From Laburnicola sp. R22_1 (lineage: Eukaryota > Ascomycota > Dothideomycetes > Pleosporales > Didymosphaeriaceae), in NCBI GenBank assembly GCA_014281115.1, contig JACONQ010000017.1, positions 434,001 through 498,000 on the forward strand: 64,000 bases of DNA, read 5' to 3'. The notes beneath the pieces are model-generated. The model saw only the letters and a list, made by a program, of their open reading frames with translations. It was not told where the DNA came from and searched no databases. Position 1 is the first letter of the stretch. Each line of letters opens with the position of its first letter. A program made the translations under genes and the position numbers. This document shows positions 1 through 10,891 of the stretch, in pieces.

Positions 1-169
1 CTGGGGGGTCCTTACTTATATAGTGGGCGGCGTAGGGCACAGGCCCACGCGAACCACGCGCTAACACTAACTAGGAAAGGCGCCTTCTATAAGGTAAAAG
101 GCGCTATTAGGGTGTGAAAGGAAAGGTAATAGTGAATAACTAGTAGGGAGGCAGCCACAAACCGTTACA
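1..169 (-). repeat. 3' LTR of gypsy A1 (partial)
   Basis: The sequence from base 1 to the TTACA at 165-169 aligns with 7987-8154, the inner part of the other LTR. About 109 bases of this LTR lie outside the window. Differences from the 5' LTR include CCCACG versus CCTACG and TAGCAG versus TAGTAG, the RIP type. Confidence 0.95.
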
Positions 170-186
170 TAACCCCCCTTTTAAGG
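170..186 (-). other. Polypurine tract of gypsy A1
   Basis: On the minus strand CCTTAAAAGGGGGGTTA lies directly beside the 3' LTR. This is the expected place for the plus-strand DNA primer of a gypsy element. Degenerate versions sit beside the truncated LTRs at 44412, 45667 and 52960. Confidence 0.85.
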
Positions 187-739
187 CCTGAAAATAGGAA
201 GGAAAGTACGTGAAAATAGTGTGTTTTGGCGGATTTTTAATGTAACCAGCACTATTTTAGGGCCAAAGAGGGCTAGAGTAGGGGCAACGGGCCCCTACGG
301 TTCTAGCGGTGGCCTTGGTTTTTAATTTGGGTGCTATTTGGTGGAGATATTAAGAAAAGTTGTTAGGGGTAAATTAGTAGATTAGTGGAAAAAACGCGGT
401 AGAAACCACATCTTAGCGTTTAGCGTTTTGCTAATAGATCGTATTCTTAGCTCTAACGCTATATAAAAACGCGGTTAGCTAAAAAAATTCTAGTTAGTTT
501 ATTGCGCGCCGGCGTAATTATGTCGTATAAGGTTCCCTAGTACTATAGGAGAGCGTTTTGAAAAACGTGTTGACCTGACTATACAGTTTTTAATTAGGGC
601 AGGGCGGCTTCTAAAGCTATGGGGGCTGCCGGCGGTAGTGGGGACGTCCGGGGGTGAGGGTACTAAAAAGCGATAGGTATCTAGTTACGCGCGCGAGCCT
701 GAGGGCGTGTAGGTATTAAAAAGCGACAGGCACCTAGCT
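187..739 (-). other. 3' untranslated region of gypsy A1
   Basis: No open frame or recognisable domain was found between the chromodomain and the polypurine tract. The stretch is conserved in the truncated copies at 44412-45060 and 45667-46020, and in inverted form at about 52700-52960. It contains the empty version (around 548-566) of a site that carries a retroposon insertion in the 44.8 kb copy. Confidence 0.7.
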
Positions 740-3700
740 AAGCACGCCTAATGCAGCGCTTTAACCCTGTCTTTGCGGGTATATTGTCTTTAGGGATAGG
801 CTCTAGAAAGGTGTCTTAGAGGGCGGCGTCTAGCCAAATAGGCAACTGTTTTAGTAGACTAGCTCGCTTAGGGTACTCTTAATAGTAAGCTTTGATTAGT
901 AGGGAAGAGTTAACAAAGTTGTTGGCAGGGTAGTAGGTTAGGTTGGAGTTATGCCCTTTCCACGCTGCCTAGTACTTTAGTGTTTTGCGGTCTACTTTGC
1001 TATTAAGAATACAAGAAACCGGCTACTTAGGGACTCTATCTACCTTAATAGGTGGTTCCAAAGGTTGTAATTAAACTAGTAAGAGATTATTTAGATCCCT
1101 TTAAAGCCTGTTGGCATAGAACACTAGGTAAACTCTTATGTATTATAGGAGTTTGAGTACAAATAAGTGGCCTTTCTTGCTCACAATTAGGTATAGTCCT
1201 TTTATTTAATAATCTAGCTTAACTAACAAGCGTTTAGTAATAAATCCATTTAGGGTGACAAAGACCTAGTCCCTAACGTCGAAATTAACAGCTCGTCTGT
1301 GTTTATTGGCCTGCTCTAATTGCATTTCCTAGGCAGTAGACATGTTGGCATGGGCGGTGTTACGGACGAATTTGCAGGCTTTAGCACGGGTCTTAATCTA
1401 TGCCTTAGCCTTTTCTAAAGTAATGTTGTCTAGAGATTTGGTGACTAGTTGGGTACGCTCGCGCCAGTCCTAGTGAAAGTACGGCTAATGCCCGAACTCA
1501 ATCTTAAAAGGCGAAACTCTGGTGTTATTGTGGGGCAGTATCGCTTAGGCCCAGTCTATGCTAGACAGCAAATCTAACTAGTTGTCTTAATAAACGTTAA
1601 TAAATAGACGCAGACGCTAGTTAAGGTACTAATTTATAATCTTAGTTTAGCTATTAGTTTGTAGATGCTGCACTATAGAGAGAAGTTACTTAATACCTAT
1701 AAGCTTATATAAAGTAGCTAGGAAAGCGAAAATAAACTAGGGGCCGCGGTCAGATATAATTAATTAATGGGGGCCAAAGACTCTAAATATGTACTAATAG
1801 TAGAGATTGGCGGCTTGTTTAGCCGTGACCATCTTGCAGCAGGGCATAGAAAAGGCACGCTTAGATAGGTGGCAATAAGATACTATTGCATTATCGTACC
1901 CTTTCTTATTCTTAGGGAATGATTTAAAATCAATCGAGACATCTTGCTAGATATTTTTAGGGATAGGAAGCGGGTGTAATAAGCCTGGCTTTTTGTCTAG
2001 TAGGGGCTTGCTCTACTAGCAGTCTTTGCAGTTAGAGATATACCTATTAACGTTGGCGTTTATGCCCTTCTAGTGATACAACTAGCGTAAAAGCTAGAGA
2101 GTTTTTTATAGACCTAGATAGGCAGTAACCTAATAAGCATATATTGTTTAAATTAGATGCGTCTAGAGAAACTCTATAGAGGGAACTACTAGGCGGTCTT
2201 TGTAGAGAAGCAATCCTAAAGGGGTAAGGGCGAAACCTAGTAATCTAGAATAGGCAGCTTCTTAGAGCGATTCGAGCATCTTGTGTGTTTAATTAGCATG
2301 TAGTAGGTAATTAATAAGTATGTGTGGATAGGCTCCTTTAAAGCTTATATCGACTTTTCCTTCCTCCTGCTCTGCAATCGTGATAGCCCTAAGGGCTGCT
2401 TTAGCGGTATCTAGTGGTTGCGAGAGAAAAAACTAGGTGTGAGCCTCTTAATCCTTCTCCTTCTGCGACTTTAGCTCGTCCTATTTTCTAGATAGCGCAT
2501 TGGCTACAATATTTGCGGTGCCTAGTTAGTACGTGATTTAACAATAGTATTTAGATAGCCTCTTAGACTAATAGGCTTACTATAGAGAGAGCTCGCATTT
2601 AGTGCTAAAGTACTTAAGGGCCTAATAATTAGTAATAATATTAAAGGGCTTAGCGGTTTGGAGGCTAATTAGTTGCGCTCTCTATTTTAAAAGGGCGCTA
2701 GGTACTATTAGATTGTAGTTAACTAAGAGAGCCCGCATTAACGCTGTTACTAGAGTTAGTTTCTATATAGGTAATCCGAAATAGGGAGTACTATAAGACT
2801 AGGATGTTGCTAGCTACAAGTTGCTTAGCGGCTTTAAAGGCGGCACGTTCCTAGTCTCTAAAGGTGTGAAAGGCACTATTTTTTAGCAACTTAATTAGGG
2901 GGCGAATAACCCGTCTATAGTAAAAAAGGAAGGAGTAGTAGTAGTTACAGAAGCCTAAAAAGCTCTATAATGCCTTAAGTATTGTGGGCTCTTTCTATTC
3001 CCAAACTACGGCGGTCTTTACAAAGTCCTTATAGATTCCTTTAGTACTAATAATATATCCTAAGAACTTAGTTTTTATTACAGCAAATTTACATTTCTTA
3101 AAATTAGCTTACAGATTAGCGTCCCTTAAGCGAAGTAGGACCTTGCGAACGTGTTCTTTGTGTTCTAGGAGATCCTTAGAAAAGATAAGGGTGTTGTTAA
3201 TATATATAGTATAGAAGTTGTCTAGATAATTGCCTAGAACGCTATTAATAAACTGTTAAAAGGTGGTAGGACTGTTATAGAGACTAAAGGGTAAGACTCT
3301 ATACTTATAGTTTCTATACTAGATTTAAAAAGTAGTTAGCGCTTTAGTCTCTAGGGTAAGCTAGATTTAGTAGAATACTTAGCAAATATTAAGCTTAGTA
3401 AAAAGTCTCACTCTAGAGAGGCGCATAAGTATCTCCTTAATAAGTGGGATTGCTATAATATCCTTTTTAGTAATAGTATTAAGCTAGCGGTAATTAACGC
3501 AAAAGCGCCAACCTCCACCTGGCTTTTTGGTAAATAATACTGGCGAAGCGAAGCTAGCGTCGCTGGGGATAATAAACCCGCGCTTAATATAGTTATTAAT
3601 ATAGGCTTTAAGAAGTTTAAGGTGCTCTAAGGATATGCTGTATAAAGGCGAGATAGTAAGCGTAGACGGGTCTTTAGTAAGGTTAATATAGTAATTAACA

Positions 3701-5178
3701 CCCTTTTAGTAAGGTAGGAGGGCGTTAAAATCTAATTTTAAAAAATAGGCAGGCTCCGCTCCGGCATATTCTGGCCAGGGGAGTGCTTGTTCTATTTTAG
3801 CAAGTAGGTTGGCTTAGGACTTGTTTTCTAGGCCGTGCATCTCGCTCTCGCGGTCCTTAATAAGTTTAGCCAGCTCGTAGGGGCTAGTATAACCTATAAT
3901 TGCGTTAGACTTGTGGCCGCTGTTTAAAGCGAAGGCTACTGCGGTTACTATATTAACGTTAAAGCCGGCAGCGTACAATTGTTCCCGCGTTGGCGCCTAA
4001 ATAAGTTCTAGGAGGTTGGCTAGATCCTATAGGGCTGGTAGGTCTACCAAACACAATTTATTATTTATCTTCTATAAGTTTTCCTTCTGTGTTAGTAATT
4101 TGGTGAGGCGGAAGGGAGCTATCCTAGGTTGTTCTAGCTAGAGTAGTTCTAATTAAATAGTTAATTCCTATAAGAGCTGTCTAATCCTTAGATTAGCTTC
4201 TCTAGTAGGATTACAGTCTCTAGGTCTAGGGCTAGAAGTAATACCCAGATCCTGCCGTACAATTCCTAGGGGCTGGTCTTGCTAGTAGCTTCCTTAGATA
4301 GCAGGGATAGGGTGACTAATAGGCGACTTGTTGTTAGATAGCTCTTTGTCTAAGAAAGACAGCTCTATAGCCTCTACGCTACTATCTCTATTAAAGTTAT
4401 CCTTATAGCTTGGTTTCTAGTAAGCCTTTAAGTACGTTCTAATAACTAAGATAGTGGGGTTGGGAAGCTGGACAGAGATTTCCTTAGAGACGCTCTAGTT
4501 AGCTTTTAATAAGCGAGTCTTTTAGCAGGTGTAGTTCTGTTTTTTAAGTAGACCGTCCTGTTAAGTGGCGTTGTTCTAGTAAGAAGGGTTGGGTGGGAGG
4601 GAAGTTTGCGGTAGGACAAGGTTGCTAGCAAAGGTTAGATTCTTGTTATCTTTCTAACGAAGGCGGCGGTCCTAAGCGTTAACTAGGCAATTGGCTTACT
4701 TAAAAAATTTCTTACTAATAATAAGATTGTAGTCCCCTATATTACAGAAAATAAACTATATAGTGAAGCTGCGTCTATTAATGTTAAGCTGGGCTGTGAA
4801 ACAGGTGTCTACTTTCGCGCTTCTCTTCCCTACGAAGTTCTTAAGGGGGATCGGTGTCTTTAGGCGGAGGAGTTTGGCTTTAAGCTGTTTTCGTACCGCC
4901 TTTATATACCTTAAAGCGACAAGATTATAAGTGCTAGCACTAGTGTCTATTAAGGCTCGCAACCTAAGAGCCAATCCTTAGAATACAATTTGCACCGGCA
5001 GGACTAGTTAGGAGCCTCTAAATAGCTTAGGGACCCTTACTATTTTGCCGCCTATAGGCAATAATTTTAGCTTAGCATCTGCGTTTTGTAATTAGAACTG
5101 CAATTTATCTAGGTTAATTAGTTTAGTAGCCCCTATATAAGCTACTAGATTAGGGTAGTCTAGTAGCGCGTATTTAAA
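740..5178 (-). pseudogene. pol of gypsy A1 (PR-RT-RNase H-INT-chromodomain), degraded
   Basis: Pol enters by -1 frameshift at 5178. The retropepsin segment at 4756-4974 has LIDTSAS, close to the family D-S/T-G-A motif. The RT block lies around 3950-2900. Its YxDD box near 3192-3203 reads I-N-N, so both catalytic Asp codons are mutated by G-to-A changes. The integrase block has a C-x2-C zinc end near 2020-2040, followed by the D-containing VSIDF segment near 1940. A C-terminal chromodomain-like block (WKGH, YYPA) lies at about 790-1010. Many TAG/TAA codons interrupt all blocks. RT, integrase and chromodomain read in different frames, so small indels are also present. Non-functional; family assignment secure. 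Confidence 0.88.
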
Positions 5179-7196
5179 GCCTTATTATCTAACAAATCGC
5201 CTGCCTCTAAATTAGAGTAGTAGGTAATACTAAGTTTGTCTAAATTTAGATTATCCACTATATCTACATTCGCTTATATAACTATATTCTTAGTGTAGAG
5301 GCAGCAGCGTAAGTGTTTGTTTCCTATTTCGCCACACTTAAAATAGGTATAGTTTTAAATACACTATGCCCTAGTCTAATTGTAAAGAGTGGAGAAGGGA
5401 ATAGCGGGTTAATTATTAGTAGCGGGTCTAGAGTAGAGTGCTAATTTGGCAGGGGCCGCGTACAAGGACTATAATCCAGAGAGTAATACCTAGAAAGGAG
5501 TCCTTGTATGCGCCTAGAAAGGGATTGTCGCGTTATTGTCTTAAAGAGTGCGGCTGGCTGCGGTTATTTGGCGTTTAATTGCTAGGTAGTTAATATTAAG
5601 GTCTTCTATCTCTTACCAGAGCATTAACTTAAGACTCCTAGTTAATTTAAGTTGTAATTTGTCCTTCTAGGTCTTTGCGTCTAGTCTATCTTTTCTAGCT
5701 AGGCTCTTAAAAGCCTATAGAAATGTCTAGGCGTCTATTCTATTAGAGAGGAAGAGCTTATAAAACTTCTTACGTACCTATTAGAAAGCGAAGAGATTGT
5801 AGTAAGTCTCTTCTAGAAATTTAAAGAGTGCTTTAGGTCCACAATCTTCTTAGAGGACCTAATTTGTCTAATGCTAATTTCGCGCTGCCTCTTAAGGTGC
5901 GCCTCTAAGGCGGCTAAAAATAGCTTCTATAAGGTTGTCTTAATCTTCCTTATTATTGTCGCCTTAGTAATAGTCCGCGTTTACGCGGATCTTATTGCGT
6001 ATATTCTTTAGCCAATCTTTAATACTAGGGCTAGGTTAACCTTTTCTATAGTACTTATTAACGTTGGATAGCTTCGCGGAGCGTCCTAGCTTAGACACAC
6101 TAGATGGGGCGGCTAAAGCGTGTCTGCCCTAGGGCACGTTAATCTAGGCGCCGTTAGCGAGCTTAGTTTATACGTGTCCTAGGACTAGGAAGTAGCAAAG
6201 GGTGTTGTCCTATTATAGAGTAGACACTATAAGCTAGGGCGAATGTTGTAGTGCATATTAGGCCGCGGTAGGGCGGGATAAGCTCCCCTTGGCCGCCTAA
6301 GGGCGGCGTAAACTATATAGTAGATTAGGCGTTTCTAGACTAGGGGGTTTTAAGGGGACTTAAGTGCGATGCTGTAGATTATAACTATCTTTAATAGAGG
6401 GGAGAACTTTCTTAGAGCTAAATAAGCCTTATCTAATAGCTACGTAATTGGCAACATTAGGCTAGAAGTAGGAATCTTCTAAGACTGCGTACCCTATAGT
6501 GTAAGGTGTTATTGCCTTAAGTATAGTAAAAGCTTATTTAAATATGTTAGCGCGCTTGTATAAAGCCCGAATAAGAACCTCCTATTTAGGGTCTTTTTTA
6601 GACTTTGTAATAGCCCTAGTTACTAAATCTAGTGCTATCTCTAAAAATAGGCCTTAAGAAAAGCAATATTAAGTCCGAAGCTAACAGGTAGCAAGTAACT
6701 ATCTTATTTCCAAGCTATGCTAGATTAATTAGTCTAGCTTAAATTGTCCTATAAACGCGTTATACTTACTAGTAGCTTTAAGTTTAGCTTCGCCTTAGTG
6801 CGCAAGCCACTTAAGGTCTGCTATTAAAAATTCGTTACTTAGCTAGTCTACTTTAAGTGTAGTGACATAGTAATTGTACTGTGTGTTGTAAAGGATTTCT
6901 TTAGGGTAGACCTTTTTTAGTAGTTTAATAATGCTCTTTTTCTTTATTAGGCTAGGGGTAGAGCAACTAGTTGCCTAGGGAGCAGCTATTAGCTGCTTTC
7001 CGCGCTAGACAGATGACAGCTCGCTAGTAGGGTTAAGTGGGGGAATCTTCTTAAGGCGAGCGTTATATAGACTATTATTAGCGGGGTGCAGGCGAACGTC
7101 CACCTCTATATTGTTAATCCTGGAACTGTCTAGGGGTAGAGAGGACGCTAGGAACGTTCCAAGAGTCTCCTGAATCGAAGGGCAGCGGCTTGCTAT
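5160..7196 (-). pseudogene. gag of gypsy A1, RIP-mutated
   Basis: The start is inferred at 7196, where the intact copy A2 has ATG and this copy has ATA. Reading to the TAG at 5160-5162 gives 2037 nt, exactly the length in A2, so there is no net indel. A Retrotrans_gag-like region and a degenerate zinc knuckle near 5340 precede the frameshift site. Numerous TAG/TAA codons replace Gln codons. Gag would form the virus-like particle and bind element RNA. It cannot be expressed full length here. Confidence 0.82.
5172..5178 (-). promoter_or_regulatory. Gag-pol -1 frameshift slippery site TTTAAAT (A1)
   Basis: In the gag frame the codons are GCT TTA AAT, so T TTA AAT has the canonical X XXY YYZ spacing. 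The -1 frame (TTT AAA TAC) is the frame of the protease open segment at 4756-4974. The same heptamer and phase occur in A2 at 61546-61552 despite a nearby base change (GCT versus GTT). Confidence 0.75.
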
Positions 7197-7540
7197 AGTG
7201 CGGGCAGTAGTGGAGTGGAGCGAAGTGGGGGTTGCAGAGAGGGTGTAGCGAATAGACCTGGGGTGGCAGGTCTTATACAGCGTGCGAGCTAGCGCACAGT
7301 CTAAGCCAAGAAAAGATTTAGTGAAAGATAAAGTGTAAGATAGAATGCGTAAAACTTCGACCTCCGTGTTACCTCTATGGCCTGGCTCCGTGCCTTGTGC
7401 CCTTACTGTAATAGCGCCAAAAGGAGGTTATTAGGCAAGTTGGCTCTATAGGGTGTGGCGTGGTGGTTGTTGTTTAGTAATTGTTATTTATTTGTTTAGG
7501 AACTCCCTGCCTAACCAGGTGAGCGACCTCTCTAAGTAGG

Positions 7541-7776
7541 CCTTAGCGCAGTATAATAATACTGCCTAGCACTAAAGTAACTAATAACTTCTAGCCTAAC
7601 CTAGTAAGTAATAGCCTAACCCACCTTAGTATAGTGTAGCAATACTACCTAGCACCAAAGTGACTAACAAACTTCTGGCCTAACCTAGTAAGCAATAGCC
7701 TAATCCACCTTAGCGTAGTATAATAATACTGCCTGGCACTAAAGTAACTAACACGCTTCTAGCCTAACCTAGTAAG
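7541..7776 (-). repeat. 84-bp leader tandem repeat, 3 units (A1)
   Basis: The phrase CTAGTAAG recurs at 7601, 7685 and 7769, giving an 84-bp period in the untranslated leader between the 5' LTR and gag. The sister copy A2 has four units at 58867-59185, so unit number varies within the family. The function is unknown; packaging or internal regulatory roles are possible but not shown. Confidence 0.85.
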
Positions 7777-7864
7777 CTAAAACTTTCACTAATTTAACTG
7801 CCTGTGGGCAGCGTCTTAAGGGAGGAGTAGATATTATATCGCCGTCTATAGCCAAAGAAATTTA

Positions 7865-7875
7865 ATCTTAGTATA
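7865..7875 (-). other. Self-priming primer-binding site of gypsy A1
   Basis: On the minus strand the 11 bases TATACTAAGAT lie one base inside the 5' LTR. They are perfectly complementary to ATCTTAGTATA at 7957-7967 in the LTR, just downstream of a TATATAA box (8001-8007). This is the Tf1/sushi arrangement, in which the RNA 5' end folds back as primer. No tRNA-like TGG site was seen here. Confidence 0.72.
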
Positions 7876-7876
7876 A

Positions 7877-8154
7877 TGTAAGGGCGATACACAGCCTTAT
7901 AGGGCAAACCTCTTAGGAACAGCTAGTATAGTTAAAAGATATAACTAAATTAAGACTATACTAAGATAGGGGATAAGGAAGGGAACTGGGGGGCCCTTAC
8001 TTATATAGTGGGCGGCGTAGGGCACAGGCCTACGCGAACCACGCGCTAACACTAACTAGGAAAGGCGCCTTCTATAAGGTGAAAGGCGCTATTAGGGTGT
8101 GAAAGGAAAGGTAATAGTGAATGACTAGCAGGGAGGCAGCCACGAACCGTTACA
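7877..8154 (-). repeat. 5' LTR with promoter, gypsy A1 (278 bp)
   Basis: The LTR runs from TGTAACGG to CTTACA on the minus strand. It matches 58486-58763 in length (278 bp) and in both ends. A TATATAA box lies at 8001-8007, and the inferred transcript start is near 7967, about 40 bases downstream of the start of the box. Confidence 0.93.
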
Positions 8155-9989
8155 TTTACTAGAGCTAACGCTCCTAAATAATATATAGTACTTTTTTACG
8201 TGTTTTCTACTCTTCTAAGTAGATTATAGTTTTGTTTTTTACTAATTCTTAAGTAATTAGTAGGGAGGGCTAAAGGTCTAGACTTATTCTAATCTCTCTT
8301 TAGTAGAGGCTTTTTAAGTTCTTTACTAGAGATGCGACTTCTATACTAAAAGCTATAGCGTATTTATTAGTTTGGAAAGTTCCTATAAAAGTCTATAGAT
8401 AACTCTCTATTATTATTTTAAAATAAGGAGGTGTATATTTCTTAGCAATTTAATACCTTTATAGTAGAGAGATTTATAGTAGATTATTAAGTTAGATTAG
8501 TGTTATCTAACTACTTAACTTAGTATAGTAATCTCTATAGCCCCTTTCCCCTTTAGATAGGTTTCTTAGCTAAGATATCTTTTATAATCTATTTCTCTTC
8601 TTCTTTAATAATAATAGCCTTTAGTTTTCTATTATCTATAGCCTAGCTAGGGAGAAAGTCTTCTTTAGCTAGGTATAGATAATTTACTAAGAATACTAGA
8701 TAAACTTTAGGTAGAATATCTAGTTTTATATTATAGAAGTATACTACTTATATAACTATAAACTTTATATTTTTCTAGTCTAACTTCTTATTAGAGTAGG
8801 AGTTAGGTAGTCCCTATACTAGAGCTAGACTTTGTCTTCTTTCTTTAATATAGGAGTGTCTTTCTAGTGCTAGTTTACTTACTACTTCTATTCTTATTAG
8901 AACTTAGCTATTTTAGCTTAGATAAACGTAAAAACCTCTTAGAACTTTTATAGTAAGACTTTAGTAGACTTTACTAGCTATAAATCCTACTAGTAATAGT
9001 TAATAGCTTTTATGTCTATATTTAGCTTAGATAGGTCTATATTATATCTATACTAAAGAAAGAATAACGCCACTTTAGTAGAGGTGGCTTTTTGCCTATT
9101 AATAGCTATTTACGCTATAGGGTAGTATAGGGCCTAATTCTTTTAGTCCTATTATATAAAGGTATAAAGATATATCTTAATTATAAAATTTATATATTCT
9201 ATAGTACTATTAGTCTTTAGGTATTTAAAGGAGAATAATCTCCTTTAAATCTTTATTCTCGTATATAGATACCTCTAAAAGTCGCTTATAAAATAACTTC
9301 TATAGTTAGAGGTTATAGCATTTGCAAGCTAATAATAGGCTATAATATAATAAAGAAACGCCTTTACTACTATTTTTACCTTTAAGTCTAGTAAGCTAAC
9401 TAAAACTATTTCTTTTTCTAGTCTATTATATACTACTATTATATTTATATTTCTCCTACTTATAGGAAGCTTAGTAATAAAGTCTATAGAGATTTCCTTC
9501 TATATCTAGTTTAGAAGGGGAAGAGGTTTTAGTAGTCCTTATTTTATATTTCTTTATAGCTTAGTTCTTTTATATATATTATAGTTCTTAATAAATCTAT
9601 AAATAAAGTCTAATATTCCTAAAAAGAAGTATAATTTAGCAACTATTTTATAGGTAATTTCTCTTTCTAGGTACCTAGATATAGGAGAGTTATAAACTAT
9701 AGCAACTAGTATTATTTATAAGGGTTTCTAGTCTAGAACCTATTTTTATTTTCTATACTAAAAGTAACTAGTGTTATTAATATCGCATTCTTATATAGCA
9801 ACTTTTAGGTTTAGGAAAAAGAGAAAAATACACCTATAGTAAAGAATATACTCTTTTACTTCCCTTAGTATAAGATTTTTCTTTAAGCTATAAGACTATA
9901 GTTTATTTAAATCTAAGTCTACTAAAGGGTGTATTTCTAGTTTAAGAGGGAACTTTTCTAGTAAGTAAGAAAGAGAAGACTAGTGTTTC
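8155..9989 (-). pseudogene. Gypsy-type integrase fragment (element D), heavily RIPed
   Basis: Minus-strand translation of about 9150-9750 gives an integrase core. It has a tail of the zinc-binding region followed by the GLLKPLP linker and SIDFITKLP carrying the first catalytic Asp. Many TAG/TAA codons interrupt it, and the region is very AT-rich. It is a different family from gypsy C at 10.9-18.7 kb, since the integrase linker differs. No LTR was found; the left side is cut by gypsy A1 and the right side by the inverted arm at 9993. The stretch 8155-9100 probably holds its C-terminal part, but nothing there is recognisable with confidence. Confidence 0.65.
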
Positions 9990-9992
9990 TTA

Positions 9993-10891
9993 TTGTGAAA
10001 AGTGGATAAATAGATAAGAAGGTGATCGAGTTGGTATTGTTAAACTAGTTGATTAATTTCAATAAACTGGCTACCTAGCAATCTATATACAAAATAATTT
10101 AGACTAACGAACACTTAGTTTTGTATAGTTTAATTATGCCTTTAACTTTTATGCGTGCTAGTGTTTTAAACTAATATTTAAACTAGTGTTTTATATGCAA
10201 TAGTGTTTTATATGCGAGCTATTATTTTATATACAGACTAGTGTTTTATATGCAAGCTATTATATGCAAACTAGTGTTTTATATGCAAACTAGTGTTTTA
10301 TATGCGAGCTATTGTAAACTTTGTTTTACTATTGCTTAGTTGTGACGTTAACCATAAACGCCTTATTTTAGCATAATTTATTACTCCTTAGTTTATTATA
10401 CGCTAATGTATTTTATATTATAAAACAAATCTTTTATATGTTATATTTTGTTTTTTAGTAATAAGTAATTTAATACATATAATATTGCCTTGTTTAGTAT
10501 ATTCTTTTTAGCAATTGCTCAAAATTGTTAAAGCGCTTGATTGCGACAAGTTTGTCAAAAGTTATTAATTTAGAAAAATTAATTACGAGCTTATTTATAT
10601 TACGATAGCGTATTTTATAATACTTATTAGGTTAGTTTTATATTATATTTTGGTTTAGTTTTAAGTAATTTAATACATATAATATTGGATTTCTTACAAT
10701 TATCTTTTAGTAAACTTTTTGTGCGTTACTTAAAGTTGACTTTGGTTTTAATTGCAACTTATTGTCGGAACGACTATTTTAGTTTATTTTTAGGTAGCTT
10801 ATAGTTATTTATCTATTTATCTTTTATTATAACAGCGAAATTCTAACATGTTATTTTATTATTTATTTTGCTTACTAATATAGTTTTAACA
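9993..10891 (+). repeat. Left arm of a ~0.9 kb inverted repeat
   Basis: The segment is the reverse complement of 12757-13636 over almost its whole length. The outer ends are TTGTGAAAAGTGG and its complement, flanked on both sides by TTA (9990-9992 and 13637-13639), a possible 3-bp target duplication. An internal ~19-bp minisatellite (GTTTTATATGC-containing units, about 10160-10320) differs in copy number between arms. The inner 118 bp (10774-10891) duplicate gag-end sequence of gypsy C. Confidence 0.85.

Larger units (their letters stand above)
1..8154 (-). mobile_element. Ty3/gypsy chromovirus copy A1, RIP-mutated, 3' LTR cut by window edge
   Basis: Reading on the minus strand the order is 5' LTR (7877-8154), primer site, tandem-repeat leader, gag, protease, reverse transcriptase, RNase H, integrase, chromodomain, polypurine tract and 3' LTR (1-169, truncated). 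The LTR ends are TG...CA. The same element in the other orientation starts at 58486, which confirms the 5' boundary and gag length. The visible parts of the two LTRs differ mainly by CA-to-TA or TG-to-TA type changes, as expected of RIP after insertion. Assignment to chromoviruses rests on the C-terminal chromodomain and self-priming layout. No target duplication can be checked because the outer left end lies outside the window. Confidence 0.93.

Noticed and set aside
8155..8160. Target duplication of gypsy A1
   Set aside because: The outer end of the left LTR lies beyond the window, so no comparison is possible.
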